From contig NZ_JASISV010000002.1 in assembly GCF_030063305.1 (NCBI RefSeq), positions 620,001 through 684,000 on the forward strand: DNA of 64,000 nucleotides, written 5' to 3'. Numbering within the stretch: position 1 is the first letter of the stretch; every line of letters begins with the position of its first letter. This document shows, one piece after another, positions 63,349 to 64,000 of the stretch. The stretch is from Salinibacterium sp. G-O1 (lineage in GTDB: Bacteria > Actinomycetota > Actinomycetes > Actinomycetales > Microbacteriaceae). A model generated the notes under the pieces. It did not search any database. It was not told the origin of the DNA and saw nothing but the letters and a program-made list of their open reading frames with translations. Position numbers and translations under genes: made by a program.

Positions 63349-63942
63349 ATGACTCAGGCACTGGCCACTCGCCGCTCGCTTCCCCTGGCCATCGTGCTCA
63401 TCGTCACCGGGGTGATCGGGTGGCTCGCATCGCTCGCGCTGTTGCTCGACAAGCTTGCCGTGCTGGTGAATCCGGAGGTCGACCTCGACTGCAACCTCAG
63501 CGTGATCGTGCAGTGCGGCAAGAACCTGGACTCATGGCAGGGTGCGATCCTCGGCTTCCCCAACCCGATCCTGGGAGTGGCGGGCTTCGTCGCCCCCATC
63601 GCGGTCGGGGTGGCGCTGCTTGCCGGAGCGGGCTTCGCACGATGGTTCTGGATCGCCCTGAACGTCGGGGTACTGGGGGCATTCGGTCTCTGCCTCTGGC
63701 TGGCGTATCAGAGCATCTTCGCCCTCAGCACGCTGTGCCCGTGGTGCATGATCGTCTGGTCGGCCACCATCCCGCTGTTCTGGACGCTGACACTCTTCAA
63801 TGCCCGGGCGGGCATATTCGGTGCGAGGATGTCGCGGGCCGGGGCCGCGCTGTACACCTGGGTCCCGGCGATCACTGTCGCCAGCTACCTCGTGATCGCG
63901 ATCGTCGCCCAGCTGAGACTCGACGTACTGGCCACGCTGTAA
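63349..63942 (+). CDS. Vitamin K epoxide reductase family protein
   Basis: A 197-residue membrane protein with five helices. LDCNLSVIVQCGKN supplies the loop Cys pair, and TLCPWCMIVW the active-site C-x2-C near the membrane face, as in bacterial VKOR. These proteins use menaquinone to reoxidise DsbA-like thiol oxidases for disulfide formation outside the cell. The usual fused thioredoxin domain is absent. GATAAT (63337-63342) lies six bases before the ATG, so the message is leaderless. Confidence 0.92.
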   Translation: MTQALATRRSLPLAIVLIVTGVIGWLASLALLLDKLAVLVNPEVDLDCNLSVIVQCGKNLDSWQGAILGFPNPILGVAGFVAPIAVGVALLAGAGFARWFWIALNVGVLGAFGLCLWLAYQSIFALSTLCPWCMIVWSATIPLFWTLTLFNARAGIFGARMSRAGAALYTWVPAITVASYLVIAIVAQLRLDVLATL

Positions 63943-64000
63943 CGCTGCGGAATCTACCGCCGGATCGTGGGCCGACGACGCCCGGCGCAGGCCGGACGCC

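Overview
The window is one continuous piece of chromosome from a high-GC Gram-positive bacterium, most likely a member of the Microbacteriaceae (Actinobacteria). The reasons are the very high GC content with strong third-position G/C bias, frequent GTG/TTG starts, many leaderless genes, and the gene order lepA - rpsT - holA - comEC - comEA - leuS on one side and rsfS - nadD - proA - proB - obgE - rpmA - rplU ... rne - VKOR on the other. I see no phage, insertion sequence, CRISPR array or rRNA. The genus cannot be named from this sequence alone.

Layout. 1-13 kb: housekeeping genes, with lepA (cut by the left edge), a class I aminotransferase, rpsT, holA, the comEA-comEC DNA-uptake pair, leuS, a divergent pabB/pabC pair and a DedA protein. 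13.8-17 kb: a four-gene OpuC-type osmoprotectant ABC transporter on the minus strand, then a TetR regulator. 17.9-35 kb: mostly single genes, often divergent or tail-to-tail with 4-base overlaps: SRAP, App1 phosphatase, dienelactone hydrolase, GH15, an alpha/beta hydrolase behind a structured leader, NagZ, UbiA, an MFS exporter, alditol oxidase, a DUF3516 helicase, a nucleoside hydrolase, a zinc-ribbon SDR and a DUF1353 protein.

35.3-44 kb is the most interesting part. Two facing transcription units share a 19-bp perfect palindrome between their starts. Leftward run an SDR, a PlsC acyltransferase and an alkyl-DHAP-synthase-like flavoprotein. Rightward run a degenerate ferritin-like protein, a fatty acyl-CoA reductase fused to a HAD phosphatase, and an intact ferritin-like di-iron protein, followed by an ECF sigma factor with no anti-sigma gene beside it. 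Together these encode most steps needed to make fatty alcohols and put them into ether glycerolipids, a pathway seldom described in aerobic actinobacteria. A TetR gene lies at the left border.

44-57 kb: a DUF2130 protein, a small gene with a LexA-like operator, tRNA-Ala(GGC) with a duplicated 3' end nearby, the metNIQ methionine importer, and the rplU-rpmA-obgE-proB-proA-nadD-rsfS housekeeping block, interrupted by a palindromic repeat between proB and proA. 57-64 kb: a CstR-regulated CoA-disulfide reductase/rhodanese operon with its operator over a leaderless promoter, next to a 57-residue zinc-ribbon gene, then RNase E and a vitamin K epoxide reductase.

A theme of the window is leaderless expression: some eighteen genes have a -10-like hexamer five to seven (nearly always six) bases before the start codon, which also fixes several start choices.
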